DNA of 17,275 nt from JAKFWI01 sp035549875 (GTDB lineage Bacteria; Pseudomonadota; Alphaproteobacteria; Caulobacterales; Aquidulcibacteraceae): contig DASZPV010000162.1 of assembly GCA_035549875.1 (NCBI GenBank), positions 1 through 17,275 on the forward strand, in the 5' to 3' direction. Positions 6,506-14,415 of the stretch are shown here, in pieces (within the stretch, counting starts at the first letter, position 1; each line of letters starts with the position of its first letter). The notes under the pieces are model-generated. The model ran no database searches and was not told where the DNA came from. It saw only the letters and a list, made by a program, of their open reading frames with translations. The translations under genes and the position numbers were made by a program.

Positions 6506-8233
6506 CTACGCCGCCTTCACGCTCGTCGGAATGCGGATAAATCTCATCACCGCCGCCGCCAGGCGTTCGCGATCAACAGGTTTCACCAGATGTTCGCACG
6601 CGCCCAGAGACATCGCGCGCGCGCGATTGTCATCGATCGAAACGATCAGGACCGGAGTCTCGGCGAGGGCCGGATCGGCCTTGAACTCGGCCAGAAGATC
6701 CCAGCCGGTCCCATCCGGCAGGTGAATGTCGAGTATGATTAAAGCGGGCGCCTGCCGGGACGCCAGGCGCATGCCCTCCGCCGCATTGGCCGCGCACAAC
6801 ACGTTAAGCGGCAGCCGCGCGAGCGCCCGGCGCACCAGATCGCGCGCAGCGTTTTCATCTTCGATCACCAGCACGAGCGGCGCGTCGCCGCGGGCGCGCT
6901 CGGTCATGGCGCTCTCGTCCGGCCGGGCTGCCGCGATCATAAGCACGAATCGCGAGCCCTGACCCAGGGCGCTCTGCATGGTAACTTCGCCGCCCATCAA
7001 TTGCGCCAAACGCCGCGTGATCACCAAGCCAAGCCCTGTGCCGCCCTTGCTGCGGGTGAGGGAGCTGTCGGCCTGAACGAAAGGCCGAAACAGCTTGCCT
7101 GCCTGATCCGGCGAAATGCCAACGCCGGTATCGGAGACGACGGCGTGCAAAATAACGCCGCCATCAACGTCCTCAACGCGAACCTGGATCTCGACTACGC
7201 CGTCGTTGGTGAACTTGCAGGCGTTGGAAACCAGATTCAGCAGACACTGGCGAACCTTCGGGCCATCGACCATCAAATCGCCGACGCTGGGATCGACATT
7301 GACCTTCACGACATCGCCATTGGCCTCGGCGATGTGCGCCGTGGTCTCAACGACGTCGGCGACGATGTCCGCGATGTTCGTTCGTTCGACCGAGACTTCC
7401 ATGCGCCCTGCCTCGATTTTTGACAGGTCGAGCACTTCGTTTATCAGCGCCAGAAGATCGCGCGCGGCGCGCCTTATGCGTCCGGCGTCGCCCGCGGCGT
7501 CCTTTTTGCCCTCGGCGTGCAGGTCTTCTTCGAGGATTTCGGCGTAGCCGGTCACTGCGTTCAACGGCGTGCGCAGTTCGTGGCTCATCATCGCCAGGAA
7601 CTGCGATTTGGCGACGTTGGCCTCTTCCGCCGCCCGGCGCATGGCGCGATTGCGATCTACCGTAGCCAGCAGCAGAAGCTGATCCTTGCGGATCCAGTGC
7701 ACGCGCAGCGCCGTGGCCAGCAACACCGGCGCCACCATCCAGACCAGCGCCTGCTCCGGATGAACAAAAAGTTGAACGCCAGAGCCAATCAGCACCGGCG
7801 GCGCCACCGTGGCGAGGAACATCGGCAGCGAATTGGGAAAATAGACCAGGGCCGGAATGATCGCGCTCGTCAGCAAGACGCCAGCGAAAAACCCGCCATC
7901 CGCCCCCGCCACCATCCATACCGAAAGCCACAGCAGACACTGCAGAGACGCGCCGAAGGCTTTTACGATCGCCCGCAGGACTTCTTCGCGGCCTGGGTTT
8001 TTCCGGCCAAATCGCGCCGCCAGTTTGGCCGTGGTCCACGGATACAGGTACTGGTCCAGCGTGCATGCCGCGAGCCAGGCAAGCGCCCACCAGCCGATCC
8101 ACTTGGCGGCGATTACGGCGAGCGCGGCGTTGATGATCGCGCGCAAAGGCCACCTGCGGGAGAGCACCTCGCCGCCGAGGCCATCGCGCCATTCTGCATC
8201 CGCAACGTTGGACACAATCTGAGCCTGGTTCAT
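6506..8233 (-). CDS. Membrane-bound hybrid sensor histidine kinase
   Basis: This is a 575-residue protein. Residues 30-180 hold about five or six membrane segments with no recognised extracellular sensor domain. A short helical linker leads to the HisKA domain with phosphorylated H218 in SHELRTPLNAV. The ATPase domain has the N-box NLVSNACKF (333-341), DTGVGI (368-373) and GGTGLGL (397-403). A C-terminal receiver domain (about 453-565) carries the acidic pair in VIEDEN, phosphoacceptor D502 in LDIHLPDG, S532 and K551 in LVKPV. With no output domain of its own, it probably passes phosphate to a phosphotransfer protein or works as a self-regulated kinase. ATG 8233 is the only good start. The gene is divergent from uvrC and co-directional with the downstream transpeptidase, so a link to envelope state is possible but unproven. 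Confidence 0.92.
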   Translation of the reverse strand: MNQAQIVSNVADAEWRDGLGGEVLSRRWPLRAIINAALAVIAAKWIGWWALAWLAACTLDQYLYPWTTAKLAARFGRKNPGREEVLRAIVKAFGASLQCLLWLSVWMVAGADGGFFAGVLLTSAIIPALVYFPNSLPMFLATVAPPVLIGSGVQLFVHPEQALVWMVAPVLLATALRVHWIRKDQLLLLATVDRNRAMRRAAEEANVAKSQFLAMMSHELRTPLNAVTGYAEILEEDLHAEGKKDAAGDAGRIRRAARDLLALINEVLDLSKIEAGRMEVSVERTNIADIVADVVETTAHIAEANGDVVKVNVDPSVGDLMVDGPKVRQCLLNLVSNACKFTNDGVVEIQVRVEDVDGGVILHAVVSDTGVGISPDQAGKLFRPFVQADSSLTRSKGGTGLGLVITRRLAQLMGGEVTMQSALGQGSRFVLMIAAARPDESAMTERARGDAPLVLVIEDENAARDLVRRALARLPLNVLCAANAAEGMRLASRQAPALIILDIHLPDGTGWDLLAEFKADPALAETPVLIVSIDDNRARAMSLGACEHLVKPVDRERLAAAVMRFIRIPTSVKAA

Positions 8234-8368
8234 TTTGAGCGTCTTTGCTGGCGTTTCCTCAACTCAACGTTAGTCCTGCGGGGTAAAGGAAAGATGGATT
8301 TGTCCCGTTGCGGGACTTGGCCAGGACGCAGGCTGGAGGAAGCCGCGCTCCCGCCCTATCTTTGCGGC

Positions 8369-10348
8369 ATGTCCGGCGCCGATAAGCCCTTGATTCCAGA
8401 CTTGGCGGCGCTGCCGGCCGACGGCCCGGCCGCGGCGGCGCTGACCGGCGCAACGCTGATCCGCGATCAGATCAGGCGATTGCCGGCCAAGCCCGGCGTT
8501 TACCGGATGTTAGGCGCCGATAACGAAGTGCTCTACGTCGGCAAGGCGCGCAGCCTGAAGGCGCGCGTCTCCCAGTACGCCCAGGGCCGCGGTCACGATA
8601 ACCGCATCATGCGGATGATCTCGCTTACGCGCGGGATGGAATTCGTCGTTACGGCCACGGAGACCGAGGCGCTTCTGCTCGAAGCCAATATGATCAAACG
8701 GCTACGGCCGCGCTTCAATGTGCTGATGCGCGACGACAAGAGCTTCGCGCTGATCGCCATCCGCACCGACCACGAAGCGCCTGCAATCCAGAAGCATCGC
8801 GGCGCGCGTTCGTTCAAAGGCGAGTATTACGGCCCGTTCGCCTCCGCAGGCGCGGTCAACCGCACGCTGAACACGCTGCAGAAGGCGTTCCTGCTGCGCT
8901 CGTGCTCCGACAGCGTCTATTCCAGCCGCACGCGCCCGTGCATGCTTTACCAGATCAAGCGCTGCGCCGCGCCCTGCACCGGCCTCATCGCCCCGCCCGA
9001 TTACGCCGAACTGGTCAGCCAGGCGAAGGACTTCCTGAAGGGTAAATCCGTCGAATTGCAGGACGCGCTAGCAAAAGACATGGGCCAAGCCGCCGAAGCG
9101 CAGCAATTTGAGAAAGCAGCGCGTCTGCGCGACCGCATCCGCGCGCTCGCCGCGATCCGCGCCGTGCAGGGGATCAACCCACAAAGCTTCGCCGAAGCCG
9201 ATCTGTTCGCCATCCACATGGAAGGCGGGCAATCGTGCATCCAGGTGTTCTTCTTCCGCGCGCACCAGAACTGGGGCAACCGCGCGTATTTCCCGCGCCA
9301 CGAGCAGAACGCCGACGCGGGCGAAGTGCTCGAATCCTTCGTCGCGCAATTTTATGACGATAAGCCCCCGCCCGCGCTCATCCTCGTCAACGTGGACATG
9401 GAAGAACGCCCGTTGCTCGAAGAGGCGCTGTCAATGAAGGCCGATCGGCGCGTCGAAATCTGCGTGCCGTTGCGCGGGGAAAAGCGCGAGATCATGAACC
9501 AGGCCGTGGTGAACGCCCGCGAGGCGCTCGGCCGGCGCATGGCCGAGGGCGCCAGCGTGGCCCGCCTGCTTGACGGCGTGGCGCAAGCCTTTGGCCTGGC
9601 CGAGGCGCCCGAGCGCATCGAGGTGTATGACAATTCGCACATCCAGGGCGCCAACGCCGTCGGCGCGTTCATCGTGGCGGGCCCGGAGGGATTTGAGAAA
9701 AGCCAGTACCGAAAATTCAATATCCGCAGCGTCGATCTCACCCCCGGCGACGATTACGCAATGATGCGCGAAGTGCTGAAGCGCAGATTTGCAAGGCTGC
9801 TCAAGGAGCGCGAGACGGTTGAAGGCCTAGCCGCAGACGGGCGCATCCCAGAGGGCGGCGTCGACTTCTCGAAGGAAGAAAAAGCTGCAACCTGGCCCGA
9901 TCTGGTTCTGATCGACGGCGGCGACGGCCAACTCAACGCCGTGATCCAAACCCTCGCTGAACTCGGCCTCACGCCGCGCGACGTAAATCTCGTCGGCATC
10001 GCCAAGGGCGTCGACCGCGACGCCGGCCGCGAGCGCTTCTTCATGCCCGGCAAGGCGCCCTTCCGCATGGATGAGAAAAGCCAGGTTCTTTATTACCTGC
10101 AGCGCCTGCGCGACGAGGCCCACCGCTTCGCCATCGGCGCCCATCGCGCCAAGCGCAAGGCCGAAATGGGCCGCAACCCGCTCGATGAAATCGAAGGCGT
10201 TGGGCCTTCGCGCAAGAAAGCCTTGCTCGCCCGCTTCGGTTCGGCCCGCGGCGTTTCGCGCGCGGCGCTATCCGAACTACGCACGGTCGAGGGCGTCAAC
10301 GACGCCTTGGCCCAGCGCATCTACGGGCATTTCCATGGCGAGCGCTAA
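8369..10348 (+). CDS. uvrC: Excinuclease ABC subunit C (UvrC)
   Basis: This is a 659-residue nucleotide-excision-repair nuclease that makes both incisions around lesions marked by UvrA and UvrB. The N-terminal GIY-YIG nuclease starts at PGVYRMLGADNEVLYVGKAR (42-61). Four cysteines (C179, C191, C199, C203) keep the spacing reported for the 4Fe-4S ligands of E. coli UvrC. A UVR helix pair (AQQFEKAARLRDRIRAL, 244-260) binds UvrB. The RNase H-like second nuclease contains EVYDNSHIQG and DLVLIDGGDGQL. Tandem helix-hairpin-helix motifs end the protein (DEIEGVGPSRKKALL and LRTVEGVNDALAQRI). ATG 8369 is chosen by fit to the family. An in-frame ATG at 8294, just after AAAGGA, would add 25 residues and cannot be excluded. 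The stop overlaps that of the facing gene. Confidence 0.96.
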   Translation: MSGADKPLIPDLAALPADGPAAAALTGATLIRDQIRRLPAKPGVYRMLGADNEVLYVGKARSLKARVSQYAQGRGHDNRIMRMISLTRGMEFVVTATETEALLLEANMIKRLRPRFNVLMRDDKSFALIAIRTDHEAPAIQKHRGARSFKGEYYGPFASAGAVNRTLNTLQKAFLLRSCSDSVYSSRTRPCMLYQIKRCAAPCTGLIAPPDYAELVSQAKDFLKGKSVELQDALAKDMGQAAEAQQFEKAARLRDRIRALAAIRAVQGINPQSFAEADLFAIHMEGGQSCIQVFFFRAHQNWGNRAYFPRHEQNADAGEVLESFVAQFYDDKPPPALILVNVDMEERPLLEEALSMKADRRVEICVPLRGEKREIMNQAVVNAREALGRRMAEGASVARLLDGVAQAFGLAEAPERIEVYDNSHIQGANAVGAFIVAGPEGFEKSQYRKFNIRSVDLTPGDDYAMMREVLKRRFARLLKERETVEGLAADGRIPEGGVDFSKEEKAATWPDLVLIDGGDGQLNAVIQTLAELGLTPRDVNLVGIAKGVDRDAGRERFFMPGKAPFRMDEKSQVLYYLQRLRDEAHRFAIGAHRAKRKAEMGRNPLDEIEGVGPSRKKALLARFGSARGVSRAALSELRTVEGVNDALAQRIYGHFHGER

Positions 10349-11268
10349 AGCTTCGCCGAATCCTGTGGCGCGTCGGAAGCAGCGTGCGTTTCGCCAGCAT
10401 CGGCGGAGAACTCGATCGATTTGTATCCCAGCATCGCCATGTCCTTGCCGAGCAGCGCGCGCAGCTTGGTCTGAACCGACGGATCGGACAAAGCCGCGCC
10501 GTCGAAGCGAATGGTTTGACCGCTGGCGCCGAGCACATGCGCCGTCACGCCGTACTCTTCCAGCCGATCGCGGAGGCTAACCGCGTAGGATTGGCGCAAG
10601 GCAGGGCCGAGTTCAGCGTCTTCGACGGCGAGCATGCTTTTAAAAGCGTTGACCTGCACGGCTTCTTCGTCGCTCAGCGCCATCGTCTGCGCTTGCGCAG
10701 CCAGCGCACGCCAGGTTGCAAGCGCCCGTGCGCCTTCCATCACCGTGTCGCGGCGGCCGATGAAGCTCGCCGGATGAACGCCGCCTTTCAGCACCGCGCT
10801 TTGAGCCGCCAGCCGCTCCAGAAAGCTCTGCTTCGCGGCGGTGGCGTCATCCTGCGCTTGCGCCGCCTCGGCGGTCGCCGTGTCCGGCAATTGCGCCCAT
10901 GACGGCGCAACGACGCCAGCGCGTTGCTGAAGCGCGGTGAAATGCGCCGCAGTTCGCTCCGCCGGCGCCAGCAGCGCCCAGCCAAAGCACGCCGCCAGAC
11001 AGAACGCGCCCCCGGCGGCATGCGCGCGCGCGTCGATGGGAATGGCGCGCCGGATCAAATCCATGACCGGCGGGAGCGCCAAAAAACCTACCCAGATGCA
11101 GGTCGTATCGAATTCATAGAGGGTCTGGTCGATCGAAAGGCCGATCAGGCCCCAACCGATTAGCGCCGGGCCGGCAAACCATGCGGCCCGGCGCAAGAAG
11201 TTGGCAGCCCGTGGTTCAGCCTTTTGTTCGTACCCGGATGAATGGAGGTCGTCAGTTAGCGCGGTCAT
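10345..11268 (-). CDS. Unrecognised three-TM membrane protein with long soluble tail
   Basis: This encodes 307 residues that I do not recognise. Three membrane segments are clear (about residues 29-46, 56-72 and 84-101). They are followed by an alanine- and glutamine-rich, probably helical region (about 105-160) and a mixed tail ending in KDMAMLGYKSIEFSADAGE and an acidic stretch. The tail is the larger part and could lie on either side of the membrane. No catalytic motif or repeat is visible. ATG 11268 begins the compact frame; upstream codons in the same frame are Arg-rich and look non-coding. The gene sits between uvrC and a PgsA-like gene that commonly follow one another in alphaproteobacteria, so it may be an insertion. 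Its TAG overlaps the uvrC TAA within a shared CTAA. Confidence 0.75.
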   Translation of the reverse strand: MTALTDDLHSSGYEQKAEPRAANFLRRAAWFAGPALIGWGLIGLSIDQTLYEFDTTCIWVGFLALPPVMDLIRRAIPIDARAHAAGGAFCLAACFGWALLAPAERTAAHFTALQQRAGVVAPSWAQLPDTATAEAAQAQDDATAAKQSFLERLAAQSAVLKGGVHPASFIGRRDTVMEGARALATWRALAAQAQTMALSDEEAVQVNAFKSMLAVEDAELGPALRQSYAVSLRDRLEEYGVTAHVLGASGQTIRFDGAALSDPSVQTKLRALLGKDMAMLGYKSIEFSADAGETHAASDAPQDSAKL

Positions 11269-11447
11269 GGAAGCTATTTCCGAAAAATCATTCGTGATGA
11301 GACAGCGCGCCAAGGCCGGCGGCGGTTCCTCTCCCCGCTGCCGGCGGCCGAGATTGTGGCGCCGGCGCCGCGGAAAACCCTTCAGAGGCATGCTTCCCGC
11401 CGGGCGCCGGCTTGCAAACCGCGGCGAACTCCGCACGGTGCGCAGCC

Positions 11448-12050
11448 ATGAACCGCCTGCCGCTCGCCCTTTCCCTCGCCCGCCTCGCCGCCGCACCGAT
11501 GATCGCGATCCTGATCCTCTGGGGCGATGATGCGTTCTTCGCAGCCAGCGCGCCGGTGACGCCCTGGGTCTATTGCGCGGCGTTGGTGCTGTTTCTGGCC
11601 GCCGCAGCGGCTGACCTGCTGGACACCATGCTCGCCCGCAAACTGAACGCCGCTGGCGATCTGAGCGGCGCACTCGGCCGCGCCGCCGGGCTGGCGCTCA
11701 CTGCCTGCACCCTGCTGGCGCTGGCCAAGACCAGCCTGCCGTTTGACCTGACGATCGCCGCCGTTCTCATCGTCGCGCGTGAAGCGATGATCGCGGGCCT
11801 GCGCGAGGGGCTGGCTTTATCGGCCCGGCCCTTGCCGGCGGGCCAGGGCGGCAAGCTACAGCCCGCCGCCGTGTGGCTAGGCTGCGGATGCGCGCTGGCG
11901 GCGCAGACTATGATCTATTTCTCGCTGCCGGTGGAACTGATTGGATGGCTGCTTACTATTGCGCGCGGCACCCTTTGGGCAGGCGCGGCGCTGGCGGTGA
12001 TCACCGGGGCGCTCTATGCGCGCGACGCCTTCGCCAAGCCCGCAGCCTAG
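11448..12050 (+). CDS. PgsA-like CDP-alcohol phosphatidyltransferase with degenerate active site
   Basis: This is a 200-residue membrane protein that aligns over its whole length with PgsA, which joins glycerol-3-phosphate to CDP-diacylglycerol at the inner membrane. The N-terminus (LPLALSLARLAAAPMIA), the VAREAMIAGLRE block (equivalent to AREIIISALRE of E. coli) and GKLQPAA (equivalent to GKVKTTA) support this. The family active site is DxxDGxxAR(x8)GxxxDxxxD. Here it reads DLLDTMLAR, then KLNAAGDL, then SGALGRAAG: the first two aspartates remain, but the third and fourth, needed for metal binding and catalysis, are both Gly. It may be inactive or repurposed. ATG 11448 is chosen from family alignment; the ribosome-binding site is weak. 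The stop shares CTAG with the facing small ORF. Confidence 0.8.
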   Translation: MNRLPLALSLARLAAAPMIAILILWGDDAFFAASAPVTPWVYCAALVLFLAAAAADLLDTMLARKLNAAGDLSGALGRAAGLALTACTLLALAKTSLPFDLTIAAVLIVAREAMIAGLREGLALSARPLPAGQGGKLQPAAVWLGCGCALAAQTMIYFSLPVELIGWLLTIARGTLWAGAALAVITGALYARDAFAKPAA

Positions 12051-12133
12051 TCGAGGCGGCCGAACGAAATGACGTTCATGGCGAAAAACAACGCGATGAA
12101 GCCCACAATAATGGCGGCGGCGGTCGCTGACAT
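12047..12133 (-). CDS. 28-residue single-TM peptide
   Basis: The frame encodes MSATAAAIIVGFIALFFAMN and then VISFGRLD, one membrane helix (about residues 5-23) with a short charged tail. It has an ATG and a strong GGAG six bases upstream of it (12140-12143), better than most starts in this window. It is divergent from the NUDIX gene across 63 bp and its TAG overlaps the pgsA-like TAG by four bases. Gene finders usually miss frames this short. No function can be assigned; small one-helix proteins often act as subunits or regulators of larger membrane proteins. The frame stays open upstream into the NUDIX gene, but those codons read as antisense. Confidence 0.6.
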   Translation of the reverse strand: MSATAAAIIVGFIALFFAMNVISFGRLD

Positions 12134-12196
12134 GGCCTGCTCCACGAAACCCTGCGGCCTTGATAGACCGCGCCGCGCCGCGCCGGCAAGCCGGGC

Positions 12197-12655
12197 ATGA
12201 TACCGCAGCCGCTGGTTTTCCTGCTTCGGTCGTACTGGCGGATCAGCCGCGGGATGACTCTCGGCGTGCGCGGCCTGGCTGTGGATGAAGCAGGCCGCGT
12301 GATGCTGGTGCGCCACGGCTATATCGCCGGCTGGCACCTGCCCGGCGGCGGCGTCGAACACGGCCAGACGGCGGAAGAAGCGCTTGCCGCCGAGATGGCG
12401 GAAGAAGCGGGCCTGGAAGTAAGAGGCGCCCCCGAACTGCTCGGCGTCTATTCCCACCACGCCGAGCACAAGTTCGATCACGTGCTGCTGTACCGCGTCC
12501 CCGCCTGGAGTCCCTGCCCCCCGCGCGCGCGCAAAGCCGAAATCGTCGAACGCGGCTTCTTCGCCCTCGATGCGCTGCCCGACGGCGCCACCCGCGCCAC
12601 CCGCGCGCGCCTCGCCGAAATATTCCACGGCGCGCCACGCTCAGCGCATTGGTGA
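12197..12655 (+). CDS. NUDIX hydrolase
   Basis: This is a 152-residue cytosolic hydrolase of nucleoside diphosphates linked to another group. The beta-strand lead-in GRVMLVRHGYIAGWHLPGGG is typical, and the NUDIX box runs from G51 to L73. The metal-binding glutamates E66, E69 and E70 are kept in AAEMAEEAGL. Two normally conserved box positions differ: the first Glu is Q57 and the Arg is A65. Many NUDIX proteins tolerate such changes, so activity is likely but its substrate is unknown. ATG 12197 gives the full N-terminal strand; an internal ATG at 12254 is less likely because the protein would be short. The gene ends 5 bp from the facing membrane protein gene. Confidence 0.88.
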   Translation: MIPQPLVFLLRSYWRISRGMTLGVRGLAVDEAGRVMLVRHGYIAGWHLPGGGVEHGQTAEEALAAEMAEEAGLEVRGAPELLGVYSHHAEHKFDHVLLYRVPAWSPCPPRARKAEIVERGFFALDALPDGATRATRARLAEIFHGAPRSAHW

Positions 12656-12660
12656 CGCCG

Positions 12661-13929
12661 TCAAATCAGCGCGCTCGCTGCGAACGCCGCAACGAACGCG
12701 CACGCAATCAGGATCAGCGCGCCGAGCTTGCTGTGCGCCGGCCAGCGGCACGCCAGCAGCGCCCAGCCGCCAGCGAGGCTCGCCGCCACCGGCCAGAACA
12801 GGCGCTGGAACTGATCGTCGATCCCGCAGGCGAGCTGAATCGCAAAATAGATCAGCGCGCTTGCCCCGGCGCTGACCGCGAAACGCCGCGGCGGCGCATC
12901 GGCGGCCAGCAGGCCAAGCCACAATACCGCGCCGGCCGCAAGCAGCCAGGCGTAGCCACGGAATAGCAGCGTTGTGCCGAGCCCATTCGCGATCGGCGCA
13001 ATCGCCGCCGCCACCGGATTGCCGTCGATTCGCAGGGAAGAAACATTCGCCGCCTGATCGGTAACCACTTCGGGCGCCTCGCCGAGCCAGCGCAGCAGCC
13101 GGTTCGCATGATCGATCCGATGGCGCAAATAGGCGCCGGGATGGGCGATGATCGCGCCGGCCCACGCGCCCCAAAGCCCCTCCTTCGGCAGCGCTTCGGC
13201 GACAAACGCACAGCGCCCGTCGCCGCGCCACTGGCTCATGCCGCATTGCAAGATTTGCGTTTCGTCCGCGCGCGTCCAGCGGCCCGGCAGCAGGTTGCGC
13301 CCGATGCGCGAGGACATGTCGCCGAGATCGAACGCGATCAGCGCGCGGTGGCGCGCGCCATCGAACGCGCCGCGGTCCATGGCGATCGTCGCGGCCAGAA
13401 GCAGCACCGGAACCAGCCCTGCCGCCAACCAGCGCACCCAGCGCGGCCGCGGGGCCAACTCCTCAGCGAACAGATAAAGCGGCGGCGCGGCGGCCGGAAT
13501 CGCCGCCAGCCGCAGCAGCGCGCCATAAGCAAGAGCCGCCAGCGCGCCAGCCGTCGATAGCGCAAGCGCCCGGCCGGCCACAGCGCGCTCCAGCATAAGG
13601 GCGAAGGCAAACAGCCACGCGCACGCCAGCGCCGATTCACCATTCACCGTGCGGAAGAAATCGAACAGCAGCGGAAAAAATCCCATCAGCGGCGCCAGCG
13701 CGCCCCAGGATGTTCCCGCGTCGATCATCGCCTTGCCGAGGAGGACCAGCGCGCTCCAGAAGGCGAGCAGATGCAACGCGAACAGCCCCGTCACGCCCAG
13801 TCCGGTCGGCCGGACGCCCAACCACGCAAAATCAGCCGGCGCATAACCCGGAAAGAACGCGGCCACAGACAACAAAAAGCCGAACGCCGCGATGGTGAAC
13901 GCCGTGCGCCTTACCGGAAGCACGAGCAT
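12661..13929 (-). CDS. Polytopic membrane protein, possibly GT-C glycosyltransferase-like
   Basis: This encodes 422 residues with about ten hydrophobic segments. The first loop reads FFPGYAPADFAWLG (25-37), like the PGYxxxD loop carrying the catalytic Asp in bacterial GT-C type membrane glycosyltransferases. Later, AFDLGDMSSRIGRNLLP (199-215), IIAHPGAYLRHR (260-271) and DDQFQRLFWP (371-380) sit where that group has its D-A-G-I-S, HPxAYLxHR and D-R-Y motifs. This would fit transfer of a sugar from a polyprenyl carrier in the periplasm. The similarity is judged by eye and the protein may be an inactive relative. The start at 13929 is supported by GAGGG, which begins within the stop codon of the upstream lipoprotein gene 9 bp away, so translation is probably coupled. 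Confidence 0.7.
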   Translation of the reverse strand: MLVLPVRRTAFTIAAFGFLLSVAAFFPGYAPADFAWLGVRPTGLGVTGLFALHLLAFWSALVLLGKAMIDAGTSWGALAPLMGFFPLLFDFFRTVNGESALACAWLFAFALMLERAVAGRALALSTAGALAALAYGALLRLAAIPAAAPPLYLFAEELAPRPRWVRWLAAGLVPVLLLAATIAMDRGAFDGARHRALIAFDLGDMSSRIGRNLLPGRWTRADETQILQCGMSQWRGDGRCAFVAEALPKEGLWGAWAGAIIAHPGAYLRHRIDHANRLLRWLGEAPEVVTDQAANVSSLRIDGNPVAAAIAPIANGLGTTLLFRGYAWLLAAGAVLWLGLLAADAPPRRFAVSAGASALIYFAIQLACGIDDQFQRLFWPVAASLAGGWALLACRWPAHSKLGALILIACAFVAAFAASALI

Positions 13930-13938
13930 CGCGCGCCC

Positions 13939-14415
13939 TCACATGGCCTGCGCCGCAGCGCGGGCGACGGCTTCAAACGCGGCCGGATCACGCCCGTCTA
14001 TCCGCAACACCAGAAGATCGCCGCCCTTGCGCGCCACGATCTGGCCGGAAAAGCCCGTCGCATCGGCCTGACCCACGCCCATGATCGCAGCATCGCCGAT
14101 ATCGGCCAGCGTGCCGACGCGCGTGTAGCGCGCGCGCAAATCCTCGGCGGCGAGATCATAGGCGCCGGCGCCGGAATCACGCTGCACGGTCAGCGCCAGA
14201 GTGCGCGCGCCGCCTTCGGGGCTCTGGCCGCTCCAGGCGCAGGCGATCTGCGGGCCAAGCGACGCGGCCTGCTGCGACTCCCCCTGCAGGCTGGCTCCTA
14301 GCGCTTCTTCGACGTCGGCGACTTTAATTGCGCCGCACAAATTGGCCGCCCCGCGCGGGCCGCAGCCGGAGAGCGCCGCCAGCGCCGCGGCCGCCAGAGC
14401 GGCGCGCGCCCTCAC
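13939..14415 (-). CDS. Small putative lipoprotein
   Basis: This 158-residue protein starts with a signal sequence ending in the lipobox LSGC (residues 15-18), so it is probably lipidated at C18 and held in the envelope. The mature part has two further cysteines (in NLCGAI and IACAWSG) that could form a disulfide, and a mixed alpha/beta pattern. No family is recognised. Its GTG start lies in GTGA, overlapping the TGA of the aminotransferase gene by four bases, a classic translational-coupling arrangement. Function is unknown; its operon partners are an aminotransferase and a membrane protein that do not clarify it. Confidence 0.78.
   Translation of the reverse strand: MRARAALAAAALAALSGCGPRGAANLCGAIKVADVEEALGASLQGESQQAASLGPQIACAWSGQSPEGGARTLALTVQRDSGAGAYDLAAEDLRARYTRVGTLADIGDAAIMGVGQADATGFSGQIVARKGGDLLVLRIDGRDPAAFEAVARAAAQAM

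Noticed and set aside
7517..8368. 284-codon extension upstream of uvrC
   Set aside because: Most of it is antisense to the histidine kinase gene and it does not resemble any UvrC N-terminus.
11358..11369. GGCGCCGGCGCC palindrome before the PgsA-like gene
   Set aside because: Short GC palindromes are expected by chance at this base composition; no partner site or promoter supports a role.
12134..12628. Leftward frame extending the small peptide into the NUDIX gene
   Set aside because: The codons mirror the NUDIX gene on the other strand; only the last 28 codons have a start signal and a membrane helix.
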